The notes beneath the pieces were generated by a model. The model searched no databases. It saw only the letters and a program-made list of their open reading frames with translations, and was not told the DNA's origin. Made by a program: the position numbers and the translations under genes. A DNA stretch of 64,000 nt from Salipiger mucosus DSM 16094 (GTDB lineage Bacteria > Pseudomonadota > Alphaproteobacteria > Rhodobacterales > Rhodobacteraceae), in assembly GCF_000442255.1 (NCBI RefSeq), contig NZ_KE557278.1:58551-122550 (forward strand), written 5' to 3'. Shown here one piece after another: positions 34,576 to 43,259 of this stretch. How positions within the stretch are numbered: position 1 is the stretch's first letter; every line of letters starts with the position of its first letter.

Positions 34576-35850
34576 CTAGCCGGTCAGCAGATGCTCGAGG
34601 CTGCGTGCCATGACCTTTGCGCTGTCGAGCATATCGGTGACGCCAACCCATTCGTCGGGCTTGTGCGCCAATTCCAGCAGGCCCGGCCCGTAGGCGATGC
34701 AGTTGCGCAGCCGCCCGATCCGGTCGATGTGCTTTTGGTCGTAGCTGCCGGGCGAGGCGACATGGGCGGCCTCGCAGCCCAGCACCTCGCGCACGGCTCG
34801 GCCGACGGTGGTGACGACGGGCGCGTCGCGGTCGGTCATCGAGGGGATGACCCGGTTCAGCTCGCGGATCTCGTAGTCGAAGCCCGGTCGCTCGGCCTTG
34901 AGCGCCTCGAGCAGGCCGGTGATCTCGGACTGGACCGCTTCCAGCCCCTCCTCGATCAGGAAGCGCCGGTCGATCACGATGCGGCAGCTGTCCGGCACGC
35001 AGTGCGCGGGCAGGCTGGTGTCGCCGGGGGCGGGCTCGGCCTGGCCGCCGTGGATCGAGTTGATGTTCATGGTGGATTGCCGCGCGCCGTCGGGCACCAC
35101 CGGCATCTCGGTGAAACGCGAGGCGAGTGCGGGGTAGAGCTTGTCCTCGAATGCCGCCAGGACCGCGCCCATGTGGCGCACCGCGCAGTCGCCGAGGAAG
35201 GGCATCGAGCCGTGCGCGATCTCGCCCCGCGTTTCGATCTCGGCCCACCAGCCGCCGCGATGACCAAGGCAGATGCGGTCCTTCTGCAGCGGCTCGGGGA
35301 TGATGACGTGTTGCACACGGGCGGGGTCGAAGTAGCCCCGTTCCGCCAGGTAGGCCACGCCGCCGTAGCCGCCGGATTCCTCGTCTGCGGTGGCGCTGAT
35401 CTCGATGGCGCCGGCGTGGCCCGGGTGTTCCTCGAGAAAGGCTTCGACCGCGATGATCGAGGCGGCGAGCCCGCCCTTCATGTCACAGGAGCCGCGGCCA
35501 TAGATCCGGTCGCCGTCGAGTTCGCCGCCGAAAGGATCGCGGGTCCAGCCTTGGCCGACCTCGACCACGTCGTGATGCGAGTTGAAATGCACGCAGTCGC
35601 CGGGCCGCGTGCCCTCGCGCCGGGCGACGAGGTTCCAGCGCGGGTATGTGTCGCTGTCGCCGGGCGTGCCTTCGGCGCGGACCAGCTCGCAGGCAAAGCC
35701 GCGCGCCGCGAGCCGCGCCTCCAGATGGGTGCAGATGTCGCGGTAGTGACGGCCGGGCGGGTTCAGGGTGGGAATGCGGATCAGCTCCTGCGTCAGCGCG
35801 ACAAGCTCGTCGCGCCGCGCCTCGATCCGCGACATCAGGGTATCGCTCAT
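34576..35850 (-). CDS. M20 family metallopeptidase (ArgE/DapE type deacylase)
   Basis: A 424-residue zinc amidohydrolase. The metal ligands are visible: SHHD (His92, Asp94), GRGSCDMKG (Asp123), ADEE (Glu157, Glu158) and a late histidine in DQKHID. The overall pattern matches the ArgE/DapE group, which removes an acyl group from amino acids such as acetylornithine or succinyl-diaminopimelate. No arginine or lysine gene lies nearby, so the exact substrate is not assigned. It is followed by the NsrR-like gene. Confidence 0.87.
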   Translation of the reverse strand: MSDTLMSRIEARRDELVALTQELIRIPTLNPPGRHYRDICTHLEARLAARGFACELVRAEGTPGDSDTYPRWNLVARREGTRPGDCVHFNSHHDVVEVGQGWTRDPFGGELDGDRIYGRGSCDMKGGLAASIIAVEAFLEEHPGHAGAIEISATADEESGGYGGVAYLAERGYFDPARVQHVIIPEPLQKDRICLGHRGGWWAEIETRGEIAHGSMPFLGDCAVRHMGAVLAAFEDKLYPALASRFTEMPVVPDGARQSTMNINSIHGGQAEPAPGDTSLPAHCVPDSCRIVIDRRFLIEEGLEAVQSEITGLLEALKAERPGFDYEIRELNRVIPSMTDRDAPVVTTVGRAVREVLGCEAAHVASPGSYDQKHIDRIGRLRNCIAYGPGLLELAHKPDEWVGVTDMLDSAKVMARSLEHLLTG

Positions 35851-35910
35851 GAGGGTCAGTCTTTCGGGGAAGCGCCCCGGGCGCAAGGTGCCTGTGCCCC
35901 GCGGTGGAGC

Positions 35911-35955
35911 CAAAAGTCTTCGAAGACTCTTGAAAATTCCTTTGAAGGGATTTGG
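35911..35955. repeat. Two-hairpin palindromic intergenic element, copy 2
   Basis: First stem around the core GTCTTCGAAGAC (35911-35932, one mismatch). Second stem AAATTCC (35934-35940) / GGGATTT (35947-35953) with loop TTTGAA. It lines up with 823-868 over its length, with the stem bases changed in a pairing-preserving way. It sits between the DUF2125 and M20 genes. Confidence 0.65.
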
Positions 35956-35963
35956 CCGTCCCC

Positions 35964-36920
35964 TCAGCGCAGGCGCGGCGCCTCGCCCAGCGGGATCAGC
36001 CCCATCCAGGTGCGGCCGCCGCGAAACTCCAGCGGCAGGTCCAGTGTGCCGGAATTGCCCGATAGCCCCGCCACCAGCGACAGCGCCTCCTCGAGCGCCC
36101 CGGCCAGCGCGCCGGGCAGTTGCCCCGCCTCGCGCGCGACCTCGATCAACTCGCGCCAGTTCTCGGCCTGCACCGTCATCCGCCCGTCGAGATATCCTGC
36201 GCGGTCCACCTCGACCGCGCCCGCGAGCTTCAGCCGCAGCTCGCCCATGCGGTACTCGGCAAGCCGCAGGTCGATGGCGGTCGGGTCGGGCAATTCGCCG
36301 CCCGAGACCTCGAGCGGCTCGGCCAGCGTGACCTCGGCGTCGAGCCGCAGCCCGTCGGGCCCGGCGTCGAGCCCGCCCAGGTCGCCATGCTCGGTCGCCA
36401 CCGAGTCGGCGTTGACCGCCACGCGATAGGTGCTGTCCTGCCCTTCGAGTTGCGACACAGCCCCGGTCACGCCCGCCAGGGCCAGCGTCATGTCGCCCGA
36501 GACGTTCAGCACCTCGGCCTCGGTGTTCGCACGGATCACGCGCGGACCGTCGTGCACGAGGCTCGCGCGCAGGCTCTGCGAGGCGATCTCGTAGCGGCCT
36601 TCGGGGGTCGAGAGGCTCTGGCGCTCGGGCCAGACAAGGATCTCGTGGCCCGGGCGGTAGACCAGCCGCAGGACCTGGAAGAACGGGGCCTCCCAGGCGA
36701 TGCGGGTCTCGGGATCGGCCAGGATCAGCCCCTCGAAGCTGGCGTCCAGCCGGTTGGGAAAACCGCGGATCGCGAGCGACTCGTAGGAGGCCTCCCAGCC
36801 GTCGTCGCGGCGCGCCTCGAACCAGTCCTCGATGGCCGCGCGCTGGCTCCAGGCGGCGAAAAACCAGTAGCCGGACCATGCGAGTCCCGCCGCGATCACG
36901 ATCAGTGCCAGACGTTTCAC
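35964..36920 (-). CDS. DUF2125 domain-containing envelope protein
   Basis: A 318-residue protein of the alphaproteobacterial DUF2125 family as I recall it. It begins with one membrane segment or uncleaved signal (LALIVIAAGLAWSGYWFF), then GWEASYESLAIRGFPNRLDASF, typical for the family. The rest looks like an extended beta-rich periplasmic domain. The start is probably GTG 36920 with AAAGGGGG in front of it; ATG 36938 is an alternative. Function unknown. Confidence 0.78.
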   Translation of the reverse strand: MKRLALIVIAAGLAWSGYWFFAAWSQRAAIEDWFEARRDDGWEASYESLAIRGFPNRLDASFEGLILADPETRIAWEAPFFQVLRLVYRPGHEILVWPERQSLSTPEGRYEIASQSLRASLVHDGPRVIRANTEAEVLNVSGDMTLALAGVTGAVSQLEGQDSTYRVAVNADSVATEHGDLGGLDAGPDGLRLDAEVTLAEPLEVSGGELPDPTAIDLRLAEYRMGELRLKLAGAVEVDRAGYLDGRMTVQAENWRELIEVAREAGQLPGALAGALEEALSLVAGLSGNSGTLDLPLEFRGGRTWMGLIPLGEAPRLR

Positions 36921-36986
36921 CGCGGCGCCCCCTTTCATGGTCGAACGCGATGGTGTTTACAGCCCGCGACAGGAAAGGACCAGACG

Positions 36987-37529
36987 ATGGCGCTTTGGGT
37001 GTTCGGATACGGATCGCTGCTGTGGAATCCCGGCTTCGAGGTGGCCGAGCGTGCCCATGCCTGTCTGCCGGACTACCACCGCAGCTTCTGCATGCGCTCG
37101 ATACACCACCGCGGCACCGACGACCGCCCCGGCCTGGTGCTGGCGCTCGACGCGCACGAGGGCTCGGTCTGCGAGGGGCTGGCCCTGCGCGCCGCCCCCG
37201 GCAGCGAGGACGCGACGCTGGCATACCTGCGCGAGCGCGAGCTGGTCTCCTCGGCCTACATCGAGAAGGTGTTGCCGGTGGACCTCTCCACCGGCGCGCG
37301 CATCGAGGCGGTGACCTATGTCATCGACCCCGACCACGTGCAGTATTGCGGTGGGATGCCGCTCGAGGACCAGGCCCGCACGATCGCCGGGGCGATCGGG
37401 GGAATGGGGCCGAATCCCGAATATCTCTACAATACGGCAACACATCTCGACGAATTGGGCATTCCAGACGCCGAACTGCACTGGTTGGCCTCGCGTGTCC
37501 GGGCGCTTGTGGATAACGGCTTGGCTTGA
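36987..37529 (+). CDS. Gamma-glutamylcyclotransferase (ChaC family)
   Basis: A 180-residue ChaC-like enzyme that probably cleaves glutathione to 5-oxoproline and cysteinylglycine. The substrate loop WVFGYGSLLWNPGF (4-17) is at the N-terminus, and the catalytic glutamate is expected in the SSAYIEKVLPV region. It continues with VTYVIDP and NPEYLYNTATHLDELGI, all ChaC features. AGGAAAGGA precedes the ATG. It is divergent from DUF2125. Confidence 0.9.
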   Translation: MALWVFGYGSLLWNPGFEVAERAHACLPDYHRSFCMRSIHHRGTDDRPGLVLALDAHEGSVCEGLALRAAPGSEDATLAYLRERELVSSAYIEKVLPVDLSTGARIEAVTYVIDPDHVQYCGGMPLEDQARTIAGAIGGMGPNPEYLYNTATHLDELGIPDAELHWLASRVRALVDNGLA

Positions 37530-37577
37530 ACGGGCCGAATCCCTAGGCTCTCCATGACGTTATCGTAAGGTGTCGCC

Positions 37578-38804
37578 TTGTCCCCGATGGACCGGCCCGA
37601 CTTCGAGGCCCAGCCCCATTTCAGCCAGCCCTTCCGCCAGATCTTCCTGATGCTGGCGGTGCTCGGGCTGTGCGGCGCGGGCGCCTTCCTGGCGCTGCCG
37701 CGGGTGCTGCCGGTGTTCGAGGCCAACCCCTATCTCAACGGCTTCATTCTCTTCGTCTTCGCGCTGGGCGTGATCGCCTGCTTCCTGCAGGTGGCGCAGC
37801 TGGTGCAGTCGGTCCGCTGGATCGAGAGCTTTGCCCAGGACCGCGACGCCGGCGCCCAGGCGCCGCGTCTGCTGGCGCCGCTGGCCGCCCTGCTGCGCCG
37901 CCGCGACCGGCGGATGCAGATCACCACGACCTCGACACGCTCGATCCTCGATTCGGTCGCCACCCGCATCGATGAGGCGCGCGAAATCACGCGCTACATC
38001 GTGTCTCTGCTGATCTTCCTCGGGCTGCTGGGCACCTTCTACGGCCTTGCGACCACCGTGCCCGCGCTGGTCGATACCATCCGCAGCCTCGCCCCGCAGG
38101 CGGGCGAGACCGGGGTCGAGACCTTTTCGCGGCTGATGTCCGGCCTCGAAGCCCAACTCGGCGGCATGGGGGTGGCCTTCGCCTCGTCACTGCTGGGCCT
38201 CGCGGGCTCGCTCATCGTCGGGCTGCTCGAGCTCTTTGCCGGGCATGGGCAGAACCGCTTCTACCGCGAGCTCGAGGAATGGCTGAGTTCGATCACCAAG
38301 CTGTCGCTCTCCGGTGACGGCGAGGGCGGCGGCGAGGCCGGTGTCGTGGGCGCGATGCTCGACCAGATGAACGACCAGATGGAGCGGCTCAACCTGCTCT
38401 TCGCCCAGTCCGAGGAAGGCCGGTCCGAGGTCGAATCGCGTCTCGGGCAGCTGGCGGATTCGCTCGAACGCATGGCCGAGCGGATCGAGGCAACGTCGCC
38501 CTCCGCGACCTCGCTGGCTCGGATCGCCGAGGGGCAGGAAAAGCTGGTCGAGGTGCTGGAGAGCAAGGAGACCGAGGGGCTCGACGCCGAGAGCCGGATG
38601 CGCCTGCGCTCGATCGACGTGCAGATGCTGCGCCTGCTCGAGGAGATGTCGGCGGGCCGGCAGGAAAGCATGGCCGAGCTGCGCACCGACCTGCACGCCC
38701 TGACGCGCACCATCGGGCAGATGGCGCGGCAGTCGCAGTCGGGCGGCGGCTCGATCCGGCCGGTGCAGGGCGGTCCGGCCCGCAGCGGCGGGCAGGAGGG
38801 CTGA
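37578..38804 (+). CDS. MotA/TolQ/ExbB-like proton channel protein
   Basis: A 408-residue inner-membrane protein with two N-terminal hydrophobic segments (about 22-42 and 54-76) and the MotA/TolQ/ExbB core from about 130 to 220 (YIVSLLIFLGLLGTFYGLATTVPALV and GMGVAFASSLLGLAGSLIVGLLELF). A C-terminal region of about 180 charged, helical residues follows, longer than in ExbB or TolQ. Three bases separate it from the OmpA-type partner, so the two should form one ion-driven complex. TTG 37578 has AAGGTG at good spacing; ATG 37587 is an alternative. Not an ExbB for TonB, since no tonB or exbD is near. Confidence 0.8.
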   Translation: MSPMDRPDFEAQPHFSQPFRQIFLMLAVLGLCGAGAFLALPRVLPVFEANPYLNGFILFVFALGVIACFLQVAQLVQSVRWIESFAQDRDAGAQAPRLLAPLAALLRRRDRRMQITTTSTRSILDSVATRIDEAREITRYIVSLLIFLGLLGTFYGLATTVPALVDTIRSLAPQAGETGVETFSRLMSGLEAQLGGMGVAFASSLLGLAGSLIVGLLELFAGHGQNRFYRELEEWLSSITKLSLSGDGEGGGEAGVVGAMLDQMNDQMERLNLLFAQSEEGRSEVESRLGQLADSLERMAERIEATSPSATSLARIAEGQEKLVEVLESKETEGLDAESRMRLRSIDVQMLRLLEEMSAGRQESMAELRTDLHALTRTIGQMARQSQSGGGSIRPVQGGPARSGGQEG

Positions 38805-38807
38805 TCC

Positions 38808-41051
38808 ATGTCGCTGGCGCGGCGCACCGGGACGCGCTTCCAGGCCAATATCTGGCCCGGCTTCGTGGATGCCATGACCGGCCTGCTGCTGGTCCTGATG
38901 TTCGTGCTGACCATCTTCATGGTCATCCAGTTCGTGCTGAACGAAACCATATCGGGGCAGGAGACCGAGCTCGATTCGCTTTCCTCCGAGGTGGCGGAAC
39001 TGGCCCGCGCCCTGGGCGTGCAGGAGCGTCGCAACGCCGCGCTGACCAACCAGCTTGGCGAGCTGGAAACGACCCTGTCGGACAGTGAGACGCGCCTGTC
39101 GGAACAGCAGAACATCATCTCGGCCCTGACCTCGACGCGCGACCGGCAGGCCGCCGCGCTCGAGGATGCCGAGGCGCGCATCGCGAGCTTCGAGGACCGG
39201 GTCGCCACGCTGCTGTCGCAGCGCGACTCGGCGCGCGAGCAGGTGAGCGAACTGACCGCCACGCAGGAAAACCTGGAGTCGGCCCGCGCCGAGCTGATCT
39301 CGGAGCGTGACGCGCTGGACCTCGCGTTGGCGCAGGCGCGCGACGAGGTCGACGCGCAGGAAGAGGCCGCGCGCCTTGCCGCTGCCCGTCGCGAAGCCCT
39401 TCAGGCGCTTGTCGAGGACCTGCGCGCGCAGAGCGCCGAGCAGTCGGACACGCTGGCTGGCCTGCGAGGCGAGGTCGACGACCTCGAAAGCGCGCTCAGC
39501 GAGGAGGAGGCGCAGCGCCTTGCCGAATCCGAGGCTGCTGCCGCCCTGCGCAAGCGGCTGGAAGAGGCCGACAGCGAGCTGACCGCCATGACCATGGCGC
39601 TGGAACAGGAGCGCAAGCGCGCCGAGGAGACGCTGACCCTGCTGGCCGCCGCACGCGAGGCCGAGAACGACCTGAACGCCCGGCTTGCCGCCGCGCTTTT
39701 GGAAGGTGAACAGCGTGCCGAGGAGTTGCAGGGCCGGATCGACGCGCAGGCCGACGAACTGGCCGAGACCGAGGCGCAGCTGGCCTCGGAGCGCGAGGAG
39801 TCGGCCGCCGCGATCGAAGGCGCGCAGGCCGCGCTGGCCGACGAACGCGCGGCGCGGGCCGACGTCGAGGATGACCTTGCCGCCGCGCGCGACCGTGCCG
39901 ACACGGCCGAGACGCGCCTTTCGGACCTGTCGGCCCGCCTTGCGGCCGCGCTGGCCCGTGTCAGCGAGGCCGAGGGGCTGGAAGAGCGGCTGGCCGAACT
40001 CCGCGACCGCAACGCCAGCCTCACCGAAGAGATCGAGAGCACCGAAGCGCAGGCCGGCGACAAGGACACGGTGATCGCGACCCTGCGCCAGCAGCTGGCC
40101 GAGGCCGAGGCTCGCGCGGCCGAGCGCACCGATGACGCCCGCTCGCTCGAGGAACGCCTGGCCTCGGCACTGGCTGCGCGGCTCGATGCCGAAACCAGCG
40201 CCGAGGAGACGCGCGACCGGCTCGCCGCCGCGCTGGCCGCGCAGAAGGCGGCCGAGCAGCGCGCAGAGGATCGCCTCGACGAGGCAGAGCAACGCGCCGC
40301 GCTGCTCTCGCAGGCGCGTGAACAGCTGGAGACCTCCGAGGCGCGCGCCGACCGCTCGCAGGAGCAGACCGAGCTGCTGAACCGCCAGGTCTCGGCGCTA
40401 CGCAACCAGCTGGGCGAGCTGCAGGCGCTGCTCGACGACGCGCGCGACCGCGACGCTGCGGCCGATGTGCAGTTGCAGAACCTCGGCTCCGAGCTGAACG
40501 CCGCGCTGGCGCGCGCGGCCGCGGAGGAACGCCGCCGCCGCCAGCTGGAGGAGGCCGAACGCGCCCGGCTGGAGGCGCAGGCCGAGGACCTGGAACGCTA
40601 CCGCTCGGAATTCTTCGGACGCCTGCGCGAGGTCGTCGGCAACCAGGAGGGCATCCGAATCGAGGGCGACCGCTTCGTGTTTTCCTCGGAGGTGCTCTTT
40701 GCCCCGGGCGAGGCCGAGCTGTCGGACGCCGGCCGCGACGAGATCGCCAAGATCGCCGGCATTCTGCGGACGGTCATGGAGGAGATCCCCGAGGGTATCG
40801 ACTGGGTACTGCGCGTCGACGGCCACACCGACGACATCCCGCTGCGCCCCGGCGCGCGCTTTGCCGACAACTGGGAACTCAGCCAGGCGCGGGCGCTATC
40901 GGTGGTGCGCTACCTCGTGAACTTCCTCGGCATCCCGCCCGAGCGGCTCTCGGCCAACGGCTTTGGCCAGTACCAGCCGATCAACTCCGAGGACACGCCC
41001 GAGGCGCGGGCGCAGAATCGCCGGATCGAGCTGAAACTCACCGAGAGCTGA
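38808..41051 (+). CDS. MotB/OmpA-like protein with very long periplasmic coiled coil
   Basis: A 747-residue protein. Its N-terminus holds one membrane helix, WPGFVDAMTGLLLVLMFVL, with Asp21 where MotB and ExbD carry the proton-accepting aspartate. About 550 residues of Ala/Glu/Arg-rich coiled coil (50-600) follow, then an OmpA peptidoglycan-binding domain (about 615-747; DGHTDDIPL, LSQARALSVVRYLV, QNRRIELKL). It is the partner of the upstream MotA/TolQ-like protein. The coiled coil could span the periplasm to reach the cell wall. The role is unknown; a stator for envelope work rather than flagella is inferred. Confidence 0.8.
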   Translation: MSLARRTGTRFQANIWPGFVDAMTGLLLVLMFVLTIFMVIQFVLNETISGQETELDSLSSEVAELARALGVQERRNAALTNQLGELETTLSDSETRLSEQQNIISALTSTRDRQAAALEDAEARIASFEDRVATLLSQRDSAREQVSELTATQENLESARAELISERDALDLALAQARDEVDAQEEAARLAAARREALQALVEDLRAQSAEQSDTLAGLRGEVDDLESALSEEEAQRLAESEAAAALRKRLEEADSELTAMTMALEQERKRAEETLTLLAAAREAENDLNARLAAALLEGEQRAEELQGRIDAQADELAETEAQLASEREESAAAIEGAQAALADERAARADVEDDLAAARDRADTAETRLSDLSARLAAALARVSEAEGLEERLAELRDRNASLTEEIESTEAQAGDKDTVIATLRQQLAEAEARAAERTDDARSLEERLASALAARLDAETSAEETRDRLAAALAAQKAAEQRAEDRLDEAEQRAALLSQAREQLETSEARADRSQEQTELLNRQVSALRNQLGELQALLDDARDRDAAADVQLQNLGSELNAALARAAAEERRRRQLEEAERARLEAQAEDLERYRSEFFGRLREVVGNQEGIRIEGDRFVFSSEVLFAPGEAELSDAGRDEIAKIAGILRTVMEEIPEGIDWVLRVDGHTDDIPLRPGARFADNWELSQARALSVVRYLVNFLGIPPERLSANGFGQYQPINSEDTPEARAQNRRIELKLTES

Positions 41052-41066
41052 CCGCGCGGGCGCGGC

Positions 41067-41720
41067 TCAGCCGTAGTCGCGTTCCCCGAAGATGGCCGAG
41101 CCCACGCGCACATGCGTCGCGCCGAGCGCGATGGCCTCCTCGAAATCGGCGCTCATGCCCATCGAGAGGCCCTCGAGCCCGTTGCGCTCGGCGATCTTCG
41201 CAAGCAGTGAGAAATGCAGCGAGGGCGTCTCCTCGACCGGCGGAATGCACATCAGGCCCTTCAGCGGCAGGTCCATGTCACGCACCTCCTTGATGAAGGC
41301 GTCGGCCTCGGCGGGCAGCACGCCGGCCTTCTGCTCTTCCTCGCCGGTGTTGACCTGCACGAAGAGGTCCGGGCAGCCGCCCGTCTCCTGCGCGAGGCGG
41401 GCCAGCGTCTTGGCCAGCTTCGGCCGGTCGACCGAGTGGATGGCCGAGAAGAGCTCCATCGCCTGCCGCGCCTTGTTGGTCTGCAGCGGCCCCACGAGAT
41501 GCACATCGACGCCGTCGTAGCGCTCCATGAAATCGGGCCACTTGTCGCGCGCTTCCTGCACCTTGTTCTCGCCGAAGAGGCGATGGCCCTGCTGCAACAC
41601 GGCCTCGACCCGCGCCAGCGGCTGCACCTTGCTCACGGCAATGAGGTTGACCGAGCCCTCGGCCCGGCCGGCATCGCGTTCGGCCTTGGCCACGCGTTCG
41701 CGAATCTCGCTCAGTCCCAT
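41067..41720 (-). CDS. YggS/PLP homeostasis protein
   Basis: A 217-residue single-domain alanine-racemase-fold protein that binds pyridoxal phosphate and keeps B6 pools balanced. The cofactor lysine is in LIAVSKVQPL, followed by FGENKVQE, VHLVGPLQTNKAR, IHSVDR and LSMGMSADFEEAI, the classic YggS/YBL036c pattern. It is last in a minus-strand pair, overlapping the TPR-sulfotransferase stop by 10 bases. Confidence 0.95.
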   Translation of the reverse strand: MGLSEIRERVAKAERDAGRAEGSVNLIAVSKVQPLARVEAVLQQGHRLFGENKVQEARDKWPDFMERYDGVDVHLVGPLQTNKARQAMELFSAIHSVDRPKLAKTLARLAQETGGCPDLFVQVNTGEEEQKAGVLPAEADAFIKEVRDMDLPLKGLMCIPPVEETPSLHFSLLAKIAERNGLEGLSMGMSADFEEAIALGATHVRVGSAIFGERDYG

Positions 41721-43177
41721 GGATCGTCTCCCCAGGCTTCGATGAAGGGGGCCAGTTCGGCCTCGTACTTGCGCCAGGCCTGTGCCGAGCCGCGATAGAT
41801 CGGCTGGCGGACCTGGCTCACGCTGAGTGTCTTCACCTGTCCCGTGCCCTTGTGGAAGTCGAGACAGGCGTCCTCCCAGTCGAGGCCCGCCGCCGCGACC
41901 AGCGCGCGCGACTGCGCCTCGGGCTCGGTCACGAGGTCCTCGTAGTGGATCTCGTGCAGCACGCCGGGCAGCTTCGCCTTCCAGTGCGCCACGTTGCGGC
42001 GGAAGCGCTTGATGGCTTCGGCGATGTCCGCGAGGTCGGTGGCGTAGCGGTGGGTGCCGGTGGTGAAGTGGTTCTTGTAGATCGACAGCGCGATGTCGCG
42101 CGGATCGCGATGCACCACGACGATCCGCGCGCCGGGTAGGGCGTGGTGAAGCAGTCCGAAGATCAGGTGGCAGAGGATCGACTTGTCGGTGATCACCGGG
42201 GAATCGCCCGCGTCCCGACGGGCCAGCGTCACGTAGCGCTCGGCGAAGGCGCGCAGCCGCTTGGGCGGTTCGCGGTCGAGCGGACGCATGGCCTCGCCGG
42301 CGCCGAAGAGATGGTAGGCCGTTCGCATCGCGTGACCCAGCTCGCCACCGGTGGCGACGGCGCTGTGCGCGCCGAGGATGCGCTCCACCAGCGTGGTGCC
42401 CGAGCGCGGCATCCCCGTGACGAAGACCGGCCGCGAGGGCAGGGGCTCTCCGGCGGGCTCGGCCGGAAGGTTGTCCTGAGCGGCAAGCACGGCCGCGAAC
42501 TCGCGCGCCTGTGCCTTGGCATCGAAGGGCGCAGCCTTGCGCTGCAAGCCATTGGCGCGGTCGAGGTAGGCAAAGACGCGGTCGCTCTGCTTCGTGTCCT
42601 CCATCGCCTTGGCCAGCGCGTAGCCCAGGTGCAGCCGCCGCGTGTCGGTCAACTCGGGCGCGTGCCAGAGCCGTTCCATCTCGGGCAGCAGCGGCTCGTC
42701 CGGGGCGACCTTCTCGGTTGCAAAGAAGATGCGGTAGAGTTCCGCTTCTTCCGGGTGCTGGCGGATGAGCTTGCGGAAGAGCCTTTCCGCCTCCTCGAAG
42801 CGGCCCAGCAGCTGCAGGTAGTGCGCCTTGTCCGCGCGCGGCTTGATCGCGCGGGGGTCGGTGGCGATCACCGCGTCGTAGGCCGCGAGCGCCTTCCCGG
42901 CCTCGCCAAAGTGGCGGTAACGCTCGGCGGCGGCCATGAGCAGCTTGGCGTTCCCCTTTGCGAGCTTCACGGCGCGGTCGAGCTGCGCGATGCACTCGGC
43001 CCGGTCGCCTGAGTCGAAGGCGATGCGCGACAGCTGGTAGGGAAAGTCGGGGCGTTTCGGCTCGGCCCGGGCGAGGTCGCCGAATGCGCGCCGGGCGGTC
43101 GCGCGATCCCCGCGCGAGAGCGCCGTCTGCGCCTGGCGCATCAGCATGGTCTTCTGCTGGGCGGAGATCGGAAGCAT
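41711..43177 (-). CDS. TPR repeat-containing sulfotransferase family protein
   Basis: A 488-residue protein with helical TPR-like repeats (about 1-165) and a C-terminal sulfotransferase domain. The PAPS 5'-phosphosulfate loop is FVTGMPRSGTTLVE (255-262 core), and the 3'-phosphate site is the VVHRDPRDIALSIYKNHF region. It resembles the bacterial relatives of tyrosylprotein sulfotransferase. Acceptor unknown. The gene overlaps the yggS-like gene by 10 bases. Confidence 0.88.
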   Translation of the reverse strand: MLPISAQQKTMLMRQAQTALSRGDRATARRAFGDLARAEPKRPDFPYQLSRIAFDSGDRAECIAQLDRAVKLAKGNAKLLMAAAERYRHFGEAGKALAAYDAVIATDPRAIKPRADKAHYLQLLGRFEEAERLFRKLIRQHPEEAELYRIFFATEKVAPDEPLLPEMERLWHAPELTDTRRLHLGYALAKAMEDTKQSDRVFAYLDRANGLQRKAAPFDAKAQAREFAAVLAAQDNLPAEPAGEPLPSRPVFVTGMPRSGTTLVERILGAHSAVATGGELGHAMRTAYHLFGAGEAMRPLDREPPKRLRAFAERYVTLARRDAGDSPVITDKSILCHLIFGLLHHALPGARIVVVHRDPRDIALSIYKNHFTTGTHRYATDLADIAEAIKRFRRNVAHWKAKLPGVLHEIHYEDLVTEPEAQSRALVAAAGLDWEDACLDFHKGTGQVKTLSVSQVRQPIYRGSAQAWRKYEAELAPFIEAWGDDPWD

Positions 43178-43202
43178 GGCAAATCGCTATCCCGTCCGGC
43201 CC

Positions 43203-43235
43203 AAAAAGAAAAGAGCGGGCGAAACGCCCGCTCTT
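43203..43235 (-). terminator. Intrinsic terminator of the porin gene
   Basis: AAGAGCGGGCG (43211-43221) pairs with CGCCCGCTCTT (43225-43235). On the minus strand the stem is followed by TTTTCTTTTTGG. It lies 24 bases after the porin stop. Confidence 0.92.
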
Positions 43236-43259
43236 CCCTGATGTCGATCTCGTGAGAGA

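Noticed and set aside
39000-40600. Repetitive DNA within the coiled-coil gene as a CRISPR or tandem repeat array
   Set aside because: The repeats are imperfect, follow the heptad pattern of Ala/Glu/Arg codons and have no regular spacers.
37578-41051. Zorya-type anti-phage system
   Set aside because: The pair resembles ZorA/ZorB in layout, but no zorC, zorD or zorE gene is adjacent and the flanks are housekeeping genes. Kept as an orphan stator-like pair.
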